Positions 1 to 8,539 of a stretch of 64,000 nt of DNA are shown here, piece after piece. This stretch comes from Kitasatospora atroaurantiaca (lineage in GTDB: Bacteria > Actinomycetota > Actinomycetes > Streptomycetales > Streptomycetaceae). The translations under genes were made by a program, and so were the position numbers. Numbering within the stretch: the first letter of the stretch is position 1; each line of letters opens with the position of its first letter. The notes beneath the pieces are model-generated. The model saw only the letters and a list, made by a program, of their open reading frames with translations, had not been told where the DNA came from and made no database searches. Location of the stretch: assembly GCF_007828955.1 (NCBI RefSeq), contig NZ_VIVR01000001.1, positions 1,178,001 to 1,242,000 of the forward strand. The letters run 5' to 3'.

Positions 1-454
1 GGGCGCCGTCCGTGGAGGCCTGGTCGACACCGAACGGTGCCGCGCCGAGCAGCAGCAGTCCGCAGACCGCCGCGCCGAGCACCACGGTGTCCACCGAGAG
101 CCGGCCCTCCTCGGACCAGTAGACGTCCCGCAGGTGCAGGATCAGCGCGAACTCGTCGAGTACGAGCGCCGTGCCGATGCCGAACAGTGCGCCCGCGATC
201 TCGGCCCAGGGCCTCTTGTCGCCGACCGGCGAGGCCAGCCCGAGGCCGGCGATGATCATGAAGACCACGCCGAAGACCACGTGGTGGATGTGCAGCCCGC
301 CTGACGCCACGTTCCCCGGCCACCAGGACACCTCGGCCCGGATCATCCGCACGCTGAGCCGGATGAAGAAGAACGCCCCGAGGAAGCCCAGCAGCAGGAA
401 GAGCAGCGGCTGCTTGCCCGGGTCCAGGATCTCCTGCCGGTACCAGTCGCCCAT
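1..454 (-). CDS. Hypothetical integral membrane protein (3' end outside window)
   Basis: Reading from an ATG at 454 the protein starts MGDWYRQEILDPGKQPLLF and runs off the left edge. A GGAGG ribosome binding site lies 8 nt upstream of the ATG. About four hydrophobic stretches are visible (LLFLLLGFLGAFFFIRL, IHHVVFGVVFMIIAGLGL, and two later ones), separated by an HIHH motif and an acidic patch around VLDEFALILHL. The pattern suits a conserved actinobacterial membrane protein of unknown function. No catalytic signature is recognised. It is on the same strand as the mal operon but beyond a strong palindromic terminator, so it is probably a separate unit. Confidence 0.7.
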   Translation of the reverse strand, partial: MGDWYRQEILDPGKQPLLFLLLGFLGAFFFIRLSVRMIRAEVSWWPGNVASGGLHIHHVVFGVVFMIIAGLGLASPVGDKRPWAEIAGALFGIGTALVLDEFALILHLRDVYWSEEGRLSVDTVVLGAAVCGLLLLGAAPFGVDQASTDGA

Positions 455-548
455 CGGTCAGGCCTCCGTCACGGGAGGCCTGGGCTTCGCTGCCGTCTCC
501 GCGGTCTGCTCGGATCTCATGATCCAAGGCTGGCACGGACACAGCACG

Positions 549-582
549 ACGGCCCTGCGGAGCAGCTGCTCCGCAGGGCCGT
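549..582. terminator. Perfect 34-bp palindrome, terminator of the mal operon
   Basis: A 17-bp arm is followed directly by its exact reverse complement. It lies 14 nt beyond the stop codon of the LacI-family gene. It would fold as a GC-rich hairpin on either strand and most likely ends mal operon transcription. Confidence 0.75.
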
Positions 583-595
583 TCAGCTGATCGGT

Positions 596-1639
596 CTACT
601 TCGGGTTGGCCCCGGTGGAGCCGCGCATCACCAGTTCGGGCTGGAACATGAACTCGGCGCGCTGCGCCGGGTTCCCGCCGACCTCCTCGAGCAGGGCGTC
701 CACCGCGGCGGTGGCCATCGCCTCGACCGGCTGGCGGATGGTGGTCAGCGGCGGTTCGGTGAACGCTATCAGCGGCGAGTCGTCGAAGCCGACCACCGAG
801 ACGTCCTGCGGCACCGAGAGGCCGCGCTGGCGCACCGCGCGGATCGCGCCGAGCGCCATCATGTCGCTGCCGCAGACGATCGCCGTGCAGCCCTTGTCGA
901 GCAGCGCGTTGGCCGCCGCGTGCCCGCCCTCCACGCTGAACAGCGTGTGGTGGACCAGCCCCTCGGCCTCCTCGGGCGTGCGGCCCAGCAGCTCCTGGAC
1001 GGCCGCGGTGAAGCCCTCGATCTTGCGCAGCACCGGGACGTACCGGCGCTGGCCGACGGCCAGGCCGATCTTCTCGTGGCCGAGCTCGACCAGGTGCTGC
1101 ACCGCCATCCACATCGCGGCGCGGTCGTCCGGCGAGATGAACGGTGCGGCGATCTTCTCGCTGTAGCCGTTGATCAGCACGAACGGCACCTGGCGGCCGG
1201 TCAGCTTCGCGTACCGGTCGTGGTCGGCCGTGGAGTCCGCATGCAGGCCGGAGACGAAGACGATGCCCGCGACCCCCCGCTCGACCAGCATCTCCACCAG
1301 TTCGTCCTCGGTGGAGCCGCCGGGCGTCTGGGTGCAGAGCACCGGCGTGTACCCGTGCCGGCTGAGCACCTGCTCGATGACCTGGGCCAGCGCCGGGAAG
1401 ATGGGGTTGCTCAGCTCAGGGGTGATCAGGCCGATCAGGCCCGCGCTGCGCTGGCGCAGCCGGGTGGGCCGCTCGTAGCCGAGGACGTCGAGCGCCGCCA
1501 GCACGGTCTGCCGTGTGGTGGCGGAGACGCCCGCCTTGCCGTTGAGGACGCGGCTGACGGTCGCTTCGCTGACCCCCGCCTGCGCCGCGATGTCCGAGAG
1601 TCGCGCCGTAGTCACGATCCCAGAGCCTATTGCAACCAT
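596..1639 (-). CDS. LacI-family regulator, MalR-like
   Basis: This 347-residue protein has an N-terminal LacI helix-turn-helix (RLSDIAAQAGVSEATVSRVL) and a periplasmic-binding-protein-type effector domain ending in the usual FDDSPLIAFTEPPLTTI segment. It is the last gene of the malE-malF-malG-aglA-lacI row. Its ATG lies one base after the aglA stop, so translation is probably coupled. A GTG at 1615 (giving MTTARLSDIAAQ) is a plausible alternative start and fits the family's normal N-terminus better. Location and family suggest it represses the operon in response to maltose or a related glucoside. The CTTGCAG-type palindrome upstream of malE is its most likely target. The exact inducer is inferred. 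Confidence 0.85.
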   Translation of the reverse strand: MVAIGSGIVTTARLSDIAAQAGVSEATVSRVLNGKAGVSATTRQTVLAALDVLGYERPTRLRQRSAGLIGLITPELSNPIFPALAQVIEQVLSRHGYTPVLCTQTPGGSTEDELVEMLVERGVAGIVFVSGLHADSTADHDRYAKLTGRQVPFVLINGYSEKIAAPFISPDDRAAMWMAVQHLVELGHEKIGLAVGQRRYVPVLRKIEGFTAAVQELLGRTPEEAEGLVHHTLFSVEGGHAAANALLDKGCTAIVCGSDMMALGAIRAVRQRGLSVPQDVSVVGFDDSPLIAFTEPPLTTIRQPVEAMATAAVDALLEEVGGNPAQRAEFMFQPELVMRGSTGANPK

Positions 1640-1640
1640 G

Positions 1641-3356
1641 TCAGACCGCCCACCAAATGGTGCTGTCAGCCGGCAGGACCGTCTCCCCGTCCACCGCGAC
1701 AGCCTCGGTGGAGGACAGCAGGATACGACCGGGTGCCGCTATCCGGACAGGCTCACCCGTGGTGTTCACGGTGCAGACGAAGGAGCCCTGACGTCCGAAG
1801 ATCAGGACGCCCTCCGGGGAGTCCAGCCAGGTGACCTCGGTGCCGGCGCCCAGCGCGGGGTGCTCGCGGCGGACGGCCAGCGCGCTGCGGTAGAGCTCCA
1901 GGGTGGAGGTCGGGTCGCCGGTCTGGGCCTCGACGCTCAGGCCGGCCCACGCGGCGGGCTGCGGCAGCCAGCTCGGGCCGCCCACGGTCGGGCCGAAGCC
2001 GTACGGGGCCTCGGTGCCGGACCACGGGATCGGGACGCGGCAGCCGTCGCGGTAGCCGTCCTGGCCGGCCTGGCGGAAGAAGGACGGGTCCTGGCGGACC
2101 TCGTCCGGCAGGTCGGTGACGTCCGGCAGGCCGAGCTCCTCGCCCTGGTAGACGTACGCCGAGCCGGGCAGCGCCAGCATCAGCAGGGTGGCGGCGCGGG
2201 CGCGGCGCAGGCCGAGCTCGCGGTCGCCGGCGGTGCGGATCTGAGTGCCGCCGGGCGGGTTGGCGAAGCGGGTGGCGTGCCGGGTGACGTCGTGGTTGGA
2301 GAGCACCCAGGTGGCGGGGGCGTCGACCGGGCGCATCGCGTCCAGCGAGACGTCGATGACCTCGCGCAGCTCCGTGGCGTCCCAGTAGGTGCCCAGGTAC
2401 TGGAAGTTGAAGGCCTGGTGCAGCTCGTCGGGCCGGACGTAGTTGGCGGTGCGCCGGACGGTCGGGGTCCAGGCCTCGGCGACGGCTATCCGGTCGCCGG
2501 GGTACTCGTCGAGGATGGTGCGCCAGGTGCGGTAGATCTCGTGCACGCCGTCCTGGTCGAAGAACGGCATCACGTCGTTGCCGAGCAGCTTGAGCTGGTC
2601 GTGCGCGCCCAGGTCGGGCAGGCCCTCGGCCTTGACCAGGCCGTGGGCGACGTCGATCCGGAAGCCGTCCACACCCATGTCCAGCCAGAAGCGCAGGATC
2701 GAGCGGAACTCGTCGGCGACGGCCGGGTTCTCCCAGTTGAAGTCGGGCTGCTCCGGGGCGAACAGGTGCAGGTACCAGTCGCCGGGGGTGCCGTCGGGGT
2801 TCTTCGAGCGCGTCCAGGCGGGGCCGCCGAAAATGGACTCCCAGTCGTTCGGCGGGAGTTCACCGTTCTCGCCCTTGCCGGGGCGGAAGTGGTACCGCTC
2901 GCGCAGCGCGGAGCCCTCGCCCTCGCGCAGGGCGCGCTGGAACCACTCGTGCTGGTCCGAGGAGTGGTTGGGGACGAGGTCCACGATGATCCGCAGGCCC
3001 AGCTCGTGGGCGTCGCGGATCAGGGCGTCGGCGTCCAGCAGGTTGCCGAACATCGGGTCCACCGCACGGTAGTCGGCGACGTCGTAGCCGGCGTCGGCCT
3101 GCGGGGAGGCGTAGAACGGCGAGAGCCAGACCGCGTCGACGCCCAGGTCCCGCAGGTAGGGCAGGCGGCTGCGGATGCCGGGCAGGTCTCCCATGCCGTC
3201 GCCGTTGGAGTCGGCGAAGCTGCGCGGGTACACCTGGTAGATGACCGCATCCCGCCACCAGCCTCTGGACTCGCCCGCGTTCGCTGCGACCGCGCCGGCG
3301 GCGGGAGCGGGGACGACGGCGGCGGGCCGGGAGGTGTCGGCCAGGTTCTGGGTCAT
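1641..3356 (-). CDS. aglA: GH13 alpha-glucosidase, AglA-like
   Basis: This 571-residue GH13 enzyme hydrolyses short alpha-glucosides in the cytoplasm after uptake. The TIM-barrel signatures are in order: IYQVYPRSFADSNGDGMGDL, VDLVPNHSSDQH, DGFRIDVAHG with the nucleophile Asp, VAEAW with the acid/base Glu, and LSNHD with the transition-state Asp. The GDGMGDLPGI segment is typical of oligo-1,6-glucosidase/maltase members. There is no signal peptide. The ATG at 3356 has AAGGG upstream. It follows malG after about 115 bp containing a hairpin, and its stop nearly touches the LacI gene, so it belongs to the mal operon. Preference for maltose over isomaltose or trehalose cannot be read from the sequence. 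Confidence 0.88.
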   Translation of the reverse strand: MTQNLADTSRPAAVVPAPAAGAVAANAGESRGWWRDAVIYQVYPRSFADSNGDGMGDLPGIRSRLPYLRDLGVDAVWLSPFYASPQADAGYDVADYRAVDPMFGNLLDADALIRDAHELGLRIIVDLVPNHSSDQHEWFQRALREGEGSALRERYHFRPGKGENGELPPNDWESIFGGPAWTRSKNPDGTPGDWYLHLFAPEQPDFNWENPAVADEFRSILRFWLDMGVDGFRIDVAHGLVKAEGLPDLGAHDQLKLLGNDVMPFFDQDGVHEIYRTWRTILDEYPGDRIAVAEAWTPTVRRTANYVRPDELHQAFNFQYLGTYWDATELREVIDVSLDAMRPVDAPATWVLSNHDVTRHATRFANPPGGTQIRTAGDRELGLRRARAATLLMLALPGSAYVYQGEELGLPDVTDLPDEVRQDPSFFRQAGQDGYRDGCRVPIPWSGTEAPYGFGPTVGGPSWLPQPAAWAGLSVEAQTGDPTSTLELYRSALAVRREHPALGAGTEVTWLDSPEGVLIFGRQGSFVCTVNTTGEPVRIAAPGRILLSSTEAVAVDGETVLPADSTIWWAV

Positions 3357-3388
3357 GGACAGTCATCCCTTGGGGACTAGGTGTCGTC

Positions 3389-3414
3389 CCGGCCGCCCTC
3401 GGTCGGGCGGCCGG
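3389..3414. terminator. Intercistronic hairpin between malG and aglA
   Basis: A 10-bp perfect inverted repeat (CCGGCCGCCC and its complement, 6-nt loop) sits in the malG-aglA gap. It lacks a U-run. It may end part of the transcripts or stabilise the malEFG mRNA, lowering aglA expression relative to the transporter. Confidence 0.5.
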
Positions 3415-3473
3415 TTCGCGGCAACAGGCAGAAGGAGAAGCTTGACTGACGGTACGTCAGACTTGCTTGACGA

Positions 3474-4436
3474 TCAGGACTTCGCGGCACCGGCGGTGAG
3501 GCCGGCGACCAGGTGACGCTGCACCAGGTAGAACACCAGGGCGGCCGGGATGGCGATCAGTACGGAGGTGGCGGCCATCAGGTTCCACTGGCTCTCGTAC
3601 TGGCTGATGAAGGTCTGAAGGCCGACGGCGAGCGTGTACTTGCCGGAGCTGAGCATGAAGGTCGAGGCGTAGGCGACCTCGGCCCAGGCGGTGAGGAAGG
3701 AGTAGAAGGCCGCCACCGCCAGGCCCGGGCGGGCCAGCGGGATGATCAGCCGCCAGAAGGTGCCGAAGGGGCTGAGCCCGTCGACCCGGCCGGCCTCGTC
3801 GATCTCCACCGGGATGGTGTCGAAGTAGCCCTTGAGCAGCCAGGCGCAGTACGGGACGGTGGTGGCCGAGTAGACCATGATCAGGCCGAGGTAGCCGTCC
3901 AGCAGCTGCAGCTCGGAGAGAATCGTGTACATCGGCACGATCAGCACGGCGATCGGGAACATCTGCGTGACCAGCAGGGTCCACATCAGCTGGCGGTGCC
4001 CGGCGAAGCGCATCCGGGAAACGGCGTAGCCGGTGGTCGCCGCGACCAGGACACCGAACACGGTGGTACCGCCGGCCACGATCACCGAGTTGCCGAACCA
4101 GGTGAAGAAGTCGGTGTCGAACAGCACCTTGGAGTAGTTCGACAGCGTCGCCTTGTCGAAGATGGCTCCGGGGTGCAGGTAGTCCATCTTGTCCGGGCCG
4201 AGCGAGATGAACCCGATGTAGAGGACCGGGAAGAGCGCGATCAGGCTGGCCACGACCAGGGCGCCGTGCGAGAGCGCGGAGACCAGCGGGCTGCTCTCGC
4301 CGCGGCGGCGGAACTTGGCCGGCCGGGCTGCCGGTACCGGCTCTGCGGGGGTGGTGGCGGGTCGTTCGGTGGTGGCGGTCATCTGCTTGCCTGCCTCGTC
4401 GTGGTCACTGGGCTGCGTGGGGCTGACGGTCGTCAT
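3474..4436 (-). CDS. malG: ABC sugar transporter permease, MalG-type
   Basis: This 320-residue inner-membrane permease is the second membrane subunit of the maltose-type importer. A Pro/Ala-rich cytoplasmic N-terminus of about 60 residues precedes six hydrophobic segments. The ABC-permease EAA loop (EIDEAGRVDGLSPFGTFWRLI) contacts the ATPase. The ATG at 4436 overlaps the malF stop as ATGA, which fixes the start and indicates coupling. An internal ATG (MTATTERP) is possible but less supported. No ATPase gene is in this operon; actinobacterial CUT1 importers generally share the multitask ATPase MsiK encoded elsewhere. Confidence 0.88.
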   Translation of the reverse strand: MTTVSPTQPSDHDEAGKQMTATTERPATTPAEPVPAARPAKFRRRGESSPLVSALSHGALVVASLIALFPVLYIGFISLGPDKMDYLHPGAIFDKATLSNYSKVLFDTDFFTWFGNSVIVAGGTTVFGVLVAATTGYAVSRMRFAGHRQLMWTLLVTQMFPIAVLIVPMYTILSELQLLDGYLGLIMVYSATTVPYCAWLLKGYFDTIPVEIDEAGRVDGLSPFGTFWRLIIPLARPGLAVAAFYSFLTAWAEVAYASTFMLSSGKYTLAVGLQTFISQYESQWNLMAATSVLIAIPAALVFYLVQRHLVAGLTAGAAKS

Positions 4437-5434
4437 CCGGCCGCCTCCTCGTTCCGGGCCAGCCAACGGCGGTAGAAGCTGGTGAAGACGATCAGGATCG
4501 AGAGCAGCAGCACGCCGTAGGTGGCCGACTGGGCATAGTCCCGGGGCTGCTGGCCGAAGCCGAGGCGGTAGGCCCAGGTGACCAGGATCTGCGCGTCGGG
4601 GGCGCCGGCGCCGAAGAGCAGGAAGATGACGGCGAACTGGTTGAAGGTCCAGATCACGCCGAGCAGCACGACCGTGCTGCTGACGCTGCGCAGACCGGGC
4701 AGGGTCACGTGGCGGAACCGCTGCCAGGGCGTGGCACCGTCCATCTCGGCAGCCTCGTAGAGCTCGGCCGGGATGGACTGCAGGCCGCCCAGCAGCGAGA
4801 TCATCATGAACGGCACGCCGACCCAGGTGTTGACGATGATCGCGGCGGCCTTCTGGGCCAGCGGATCGGCGAGCCAGGAGGGCTCGGGCAGACCGACCGA
4901 GCCGAGGACGGCGTTGACCACGCCGCCGTCGGCGAGCATCAGCCGCCAGGAGAAGATGGTGACGAAGGTCGGCACCGCCCAGGGCAGGATCAGCAGCAGC
5001 CGGTAGAGGCCGCGGGCGCGCAGCTTCTGGTTCATCAGCAGGGCGAGGCCCAGCCCGGTGGCGTAGGTGACGGTGACGCAGATGACCGTCCACGCAATGG
5101 TCCAGACGAAGTGCGACCAGAACCGGTCGTACGAGCCGGGGCCCCAGAGCACGTCGGCGTAGTTGTGCAGGCCGATGAAGTGGTAGCTGGCGGGGATGTG
5201 CTTGACGCCGATGGTGCGCGCCGAGTTGAGGCTGTTGGCGTCGGTGAGCGTCAGGTAGATGCCGTTGATCAGCGGGTAGCCGACCAGCACGCCCAGCACG
5301 ATGACGACGGGCGCGACCATCGCGTACGCGTACCAGTACTTGCTGTACGAGAGCTTGACGCGCTGCACGAGACCGGGACGCGGTTCGCGGTCACGGCTGC
5401 CCTTGCTGGGAGCGCCCTGCACGGCGACTGCCAT
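4433..5434 (-). CDS. malF: ABC sugar transporter permease, MalF-type
   Basis: This 333-residue membrane subunit has six predicted transmembrane segments. The EAA loop reads LYEAAEMDGATPWQRFRHVTL. I chose the ATG at 5434 because AAGG lies about 11 nt upstream; the GTG at 5443 would place the ribosome site too close. It pairs with MalG (ATGA overlap) and takes sugar from the MalE lipoprotein. A hairpin in the malE-malF gap probably reduces permease synthesis relative to the binding protein. Confidence 0.88.
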   Translation of the reverse strand: MAVAVQGAPSKGSRDREPRPGLVQRVKLSYSKYWYAYAMVAPVVIVLGVLVGYPLINGIYLTLTDANSLNSARTIGVKHIPASYHFIGLHNYADVLWGPGSYDRFWSHFVWTIAWTVICVTVTYATGLGLALLMNQKLRARGLYRLLLILPWAVPTFVTIFSWRLMLADGGVVNAVLGSVGLPEPSWLADPLAQKAAAIIVNTWVGVPFMMISLLGGLQSIPAELYEAAEMDGATPWQRFRHVTLPGLRSVSSTVVLLGVIWTFNQFAVIFLLFGAGAPDAQILVTWAYRLGFGQQPRDYAQSATYGVLLLSILIVFTSFYRRWLARNEEAAG

Positions 5435-5525
5435 TCTTGACACCTTTTCGGGAGGTCCGCCGCCTCGCTACGGCGACTGCTTTTCGTACGGGGGTGGCCT
5501 GACGGGCCGACGGCCGGAGGCCGCC

Positions 5526-5551
5526 CGGCCCACCCGGTGAGGGGCGGGCCG
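5526..5551 (-). terminator. Attenuating hairpin between malE and malF
   Basis: On the transcript strand CGGCCC-G-CCC pairs with GGG-U-GGGCCG around a 6-nt loop, leaving one G:U pair. It lies 16 nt past the malE stop. Such hairpins in binding-protein operons commonly stabilise or end the first-gene transcript, giving excess binding protein. Confidence 0.5.
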
Positions 5552-5566
5552 AGCGGCTCGGGGTGC

Positions 5567-6850
5567 TTACTTGCCGAAGCCGGGGAGCAGCTTCGCGTAG
5601 TCGACGGCGGTGGCGTCCAGGCCGGCCTGGGTGCTCGACTGGTTCTGCACGATCTTGCCGAGGTTGGTGCCGATCGAGCCGAAGAGCGAGCTGTACTCGG
5701 GCAGCTCCGGGCGCGGCTGGGCGCTCGAGAGGATCGCCTGGAAGCCGGCAATGCCCGGGTTGGCCTTGACCTCGGCGGTGTACGCGTCGGCGCGGGTCGG
5801 CAGGGTGGAGTTCTTCAGCGCGAGGAAGGTCTGGCTCTCGGCGGAGGTCAGGAACCCGGCGAGCTTCTCGGCCGCGGCCTTGTGGGCGGCGTCGGAGCCG
5901 GCGTAGACCGAGACGTTGTGACCGCCGGTCGGGGCGCCCGCCTTGCCGGTGGAACCGGCCGGGACGGCGGCGATGCCGAGGTTGGCCTTGTCGGCGAAGG
6001 CCGAGCCCTTGTAGATGTTGGTGATCTCCCACGGGCCCTGGATGATCGCCGCGACCTTGCCGCTGTTGAAGGCGTCCATCATGTGGGCGTACGAGTCCGT
6101 GGTCACGTCGGCCTTGACGGTGCCGGGCGCGGTGAACATGGTCTTGTAGGTCTCGACGGCCTTGGCGGCCTCAGGCGAGGAGATGGTGATCTTCTTGCCC
6201 GCGGCGTCCACCATGTTGGTGCCCTCGCCGTAGAGGAACGGCATCGCGTAGTAGCCGTCGCCGGCCCGCATGAAGAAGCCGTCCACGCCCGCCTTGTCCT
6301 TGAGGAGCGCGGCGTCGGCCTTCAGCTCGTCCCAGGTGGCGGGGGCCTTGGTGATGCCGGCCTTGGCGAACAGCGCCTTGTTGTAGAGCAGGCCCAGGGT
6401 GTCGGTGACCAACGGCGCACCGTAGATCTTGCCGTCGTACTTGGCCTGCTGGATCAGGCTCGGCTGGAAGGCGGCGGCGTCGGCGACGGCCGGGGTGCCG
6501 TCGAGCGGCTCGAGGTAGCCGCCCTTGGCGAAGGCGGAGGTCCAGCCGACCTCGGCGCGGAAGGCGTCCGGGGCCCCCGTGGCTCCCATGGCGGTCTGCA
6601 GCTTGTTCTGCGCCTGGTCGAACGGGACGTTGACGAAGTTGACCTTGATGTTCGGGTTGGCGGCCTCGAACTTCTTGACCAGCTCCTGGTAGTTCGGCGC
6701 CTCGTTGGTGGCGTTGGAGGTGTCCCAGTAGGTGATGGTGACCGGGCCGCTGTCGGCCTTGCTGTCAGAACCGGAGCCGCTGCTGCCACAGGCTGCCATC
6801 GAGACCGCGAGGGCCGCAACGAGGGCAGAGGCCGCGATGCCACGCCGCAT
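5567..6850 (-). CDS. malE: Maltose/alpha-glucoside-binding lipoprotein, MalE-type
   Basis: This 427-residue extracellular binding lipoprotein feeds MalF/MalG. It begins MRRGIAASALVAALAVSMAAC: two Arg, a hydrophobic core and a lipobox ending at Cys21 followed by a GSSGSGS linker. The body matches the CUT1 binding-protein fold (TITYWDTSNATNEAPNYQEL, and a PTGGHN...AAAEKLAGFL segment late in the protein). The ATG at 6850 has AGGAG 6 nt upstream; longer readings from further upstream run through the promoter and are rejected. It is the first gene of the operon and follows a region with a CTTGCAG-type operator. Binding specificity is inferred from the neighbouring GH13 enzyme. Confidence 0.9.
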   Translation of the reverse strand: MRRGIAASALVAALAVSMAACGSSGSGSDSKADSGPVTITYWDTSNATNEAPNYQELVKKFEAANPNIKVNFVNVPFDQAQNKLQTAMGATGAPDAFRAEVGWTSAFAKGGYLEPLDGTPAVADAAAFQPSLIQQAKYDGKIYGAPLVTDTLGLLYNKALFAKAGITKAPATWDELKADAALLKDKAGVDGFFMRAGDGYYAMPFLYGEGTNMVDAAGKKITISSPEAAKAVETYKTMFTAPGTVKADVTTDSYAHMMDAFNSGKVAAIIQGPWEITNIYKGSAFADKANLGIAAVPAGSTGKAGAPTGGHNVSVYAGSDAAHKAAAEKLAGFLTSAESQTFLALKNSTLPTRADAYTAEVKANPGIAGFQAILSSAQPRPELPEYSSLFGSIGTNLGKIVQNQSSTQAGLDATAVDYAKLLPGFGK

Positions 6851-6984
6851 GAGAACTCCTAGAAAGGTGGGGGTGCCCGAGATGGTGGAGGACGGCGCAT
6901 AATGGCTGTCCCGTGCCGACTGCGCCGTTGCGGCCGTCGGGCTTGGGGAGGAACGTAACAGCGATGCAATCGCTGCGGAAAGGT

Positions 6985-7005
6985 CTTGCAGCAAGTTTCT
7001 GCAAG
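6985..7005. promoter_or_regulatory. Probable MalR-type operator upstream of malE
   Basis: CTTGCAGCAAG (CTTGC-A-GCAAG palindrome) is followed immediately by TTTCTGCAAG, whose last seven bases are the inverted CTTGCAG. Repeated CTTGCAG half-sites are what I recall for MalR binding in Streptomyces malE promoters. The site ends about 135 bp before the malE ATG. Recognition by the LacI protein at 596-1639 is inferred. Confidence 0.6.
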
Positions 7006-7166
7006 ATCCTGCGATCGTTACGCGCGCGTGTCCTGCACGTTGCCGCATGGTAGTGGACAGACGATCGGATTGCCGCATTCTGTCCGATTCGCCCGGGCCC
7101 GCAGGGTGGCATCCCTACCGAGAGTGGCCGCAAGAAGCCTTGCAGCCACAGCAGGCCGGGCCGGTG

Positions 7167-7390
7167 TAAGAGCCTCCCGCAATCGGGGGGTGGGTGAGGA
7201 TGGGCCCCTCCTGGCCGAAGGCGGGCAAGGAGGGAGGGGCGAGAGCCGAGTCCGGCAAGGCGGAGGTGGGGGCACCTCCCGGCCGAAGGCTGGGGCGGAA
7301 TAGCAGCGGAGCTACGGCGACCGACGACAACGCGGTCCAGGCGAGAGCTACCGGCCCGCGACGCCGCCCCCCGATTGCCGGAGGCTCTAA
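7167..7390. repeat. 224-bp segment with 24-bp terminal inverted repeats
   Basis: The outer 24 bases at 7167-7190 match the reverse complement of 7367-7390 at 22 of 24 positions (shared core GCAATCGGGGGG). Between them lies GC-rich sequence without an ORF of natural composition, containing one copy of a dispersed 30-bp Streptomyces repeat. No target duplication is obvious. It could be a miniature transposable element or a very long mRNA stem. Confidence 0.5.
7266..7295 (+). repeat. Dispersed 30-bp repeat, copy 1
   Basis: A GTGGGGGCACCTCCC...GGCTGGGG unit identical over 30 bases to 24369-24398. It contains an internal GGGGGCACCTCCC partial palindrome. Similar units are frequent between Streptomyces genes as I recall; their function is unknown. 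Confidence 0.65.
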
Positions 7391-7409
7391 GGCCCCTCGG
7401 ACCGGCCGG

Positions 7410-8477
7410 TCAGCTCACGCCGAAGCGGAGCACGGTGGTGGACCGGAACTCCTCCCCCGGGCGCAGCACCGTGCTCGGGTAGGACGGCTGGTGCGGCGAG
7501 TCCGGGTGGTGCTGGGTCTCCAGGGCGATCCCCGCGTACGGCCCGTACGGGACACCGCGGGCGCCCGTCACCGCGCCCTGGAAGTTGTTGGCCGTGTAGA
7601 CCTGCACGCCCGGTTCGGTGGTGAGGACCTCCAGCGTGCGCCCACTGCCCGGGTCCTCCAGGAAGGCGGCGCGAGCGGGGGTGCCGTCCGCGGGGCGGGC
7701 GCGGAGCACCCAGTTGTGGTCGTAGCCGCCCGGGCCGCGCAGCTGCGGGTGGTCGTCGTTGATGCCCTTGCCGACCGGGCGCGCGGTGGTGAAGTCGAAG
7801 GGGGTTCCGGCCACCGGCTCGTACGGGCCCAGCGGGATCTGCCGCTCGTCGGCGGGGGTGTACCGGTCGGCGTCCAGGGTGAGCAGGTGCCCGAGGACGT
7901 CGCCGCTGCCCTCGCCCGCGAGGTTGAAGTAGGCGTGGTTGGTCAGATTGACCACGGTGGGGCGGGTGGTGACGGCCCGGTAGTCGATCGACAGGGTGGC
8001 GGCCGCGAGCGTGTAGGAGACCGAGACGTCCAGCGCACCGGGGAAGCCCTGGTCGCCGTCCGGGCTGTGCAGCTGGAGGCGGACGCCGCCGGGGATCTCC
8101 TCGGCCTGCCAGATCCGGCTCGCGAAGCCGTCCGGCCCGCCGTGCAGGGTGACGCCGTTGCCGGTCGGGGCGAGCCTGTGGTCCTCGCCGTCCAGGGTGA
8201 TACGGCTGCCGGCGATCCGGTTGGCGTAGCGGCCGACGGTGGTGCCGTAGTGCCGGGCCGGGCCCAGGACGGCGCCCAGGTCGTCGGAGCTGAGCAGCAC
8301 CTGGGCCCGGCTGCCGGAGCGGTCGGGGGCGGTGACGGCGTGCAGCGTCGCGCCGAGGGTCAGGACGACGGCCTCGATCGGGCCGCTGCGGAGCGTCCAG
8401 CGTTCGATGGCCGCGCCCGCGCCGCTCGTGTCGAACGGCTTCCGCCGCACCTCGGTGGACTCTGCCGACCCCGCCAT
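7410..8477 (-). CDS. galM: Aldose 1-epimerase (galactose mutarotase)
   Basis: This 355-residue cytoplasmic enzyme interconverts alpha and beta anomers of aldohexoses. Signatures include YGTTVGRYANRIA, LHGG with its conserved His, the catalytic-His segment NLTNHAYFNLAG, YDHNWVL, and a C-terminal IALETQHHPDSPH carrying the catalytic Glu. The ATG at 8477 is preceded by GAGGAG at ideal spacing. There is no signal peptide. It lies upstream of the mal operon on the same strand but about 560 bp away, with its own promoter region, so it is likely transcribed separately while serving sugar catabolism. Confidence 0.9.
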   Translation of the reverse strand: MAGSAESTEVRRKPFDTSGAGAAIERWTLRSGPIEAVVLTLGATLHAVTAPDRSGSRAQVLLSSDDLGAVLGPARHYGTTVGRYANRIAGSRITLDGEDHRLAPTGNGVTLHGGPDGFASRIWQAEEIPGGVRLQLHSPDGDQGFPGALDVSVSYTLAAATLSIDYRAVTTRPTVVNLTNHAYFNLAGEGSGDVLGHLLTLDADRYTPADERQIPLGPYEPVAGTPFDFTTARPVGKGINDDHPQLRGPGGYDHNWVLRARPADGTPARAAFLEDPGSGRTLEVLTTEPGVQVYTANNFQGAVTGARGVPYGPYAGIALETQHHPDSPHQPSYPSTVLRPGEEFRSTTVLRFGVS

Positions 8478-8522
8478 GGCCCGCTCCTCACTGGTGGCCG
8501 CATTCCGGCACGGTCACCCCGG

Positions 8523-8539
8523 TTCGAGATATGTTCGAA
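8523..8539. promoter_or_regulatory. Inverted repeat upstream of galM
   Basis: TTCGA-GATATGT-TCGAA, a 5-bp-arm palindrome with an AT-rich centre, lies 46-62 bp before the galM ATG. It could be an operator or part of the -10 region. The regulator is unknown. Confidence 0.3.

Larger units (their letters stand above)
6851..7409. other. Gene-free region between malE and galM
   Basis: About 560 bp without a credible gene. It holds the malE promoter/operator region (about 6900-7010), a GGACAGA...TCTGTCC inverted repeat near 7057-7087, another CTTGCAG at 7138-7144, and from 7167 a segment bounded by long inverted repeats. The long ORFs crossing it are shadows with skewed composition. Confidence 0.6.
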
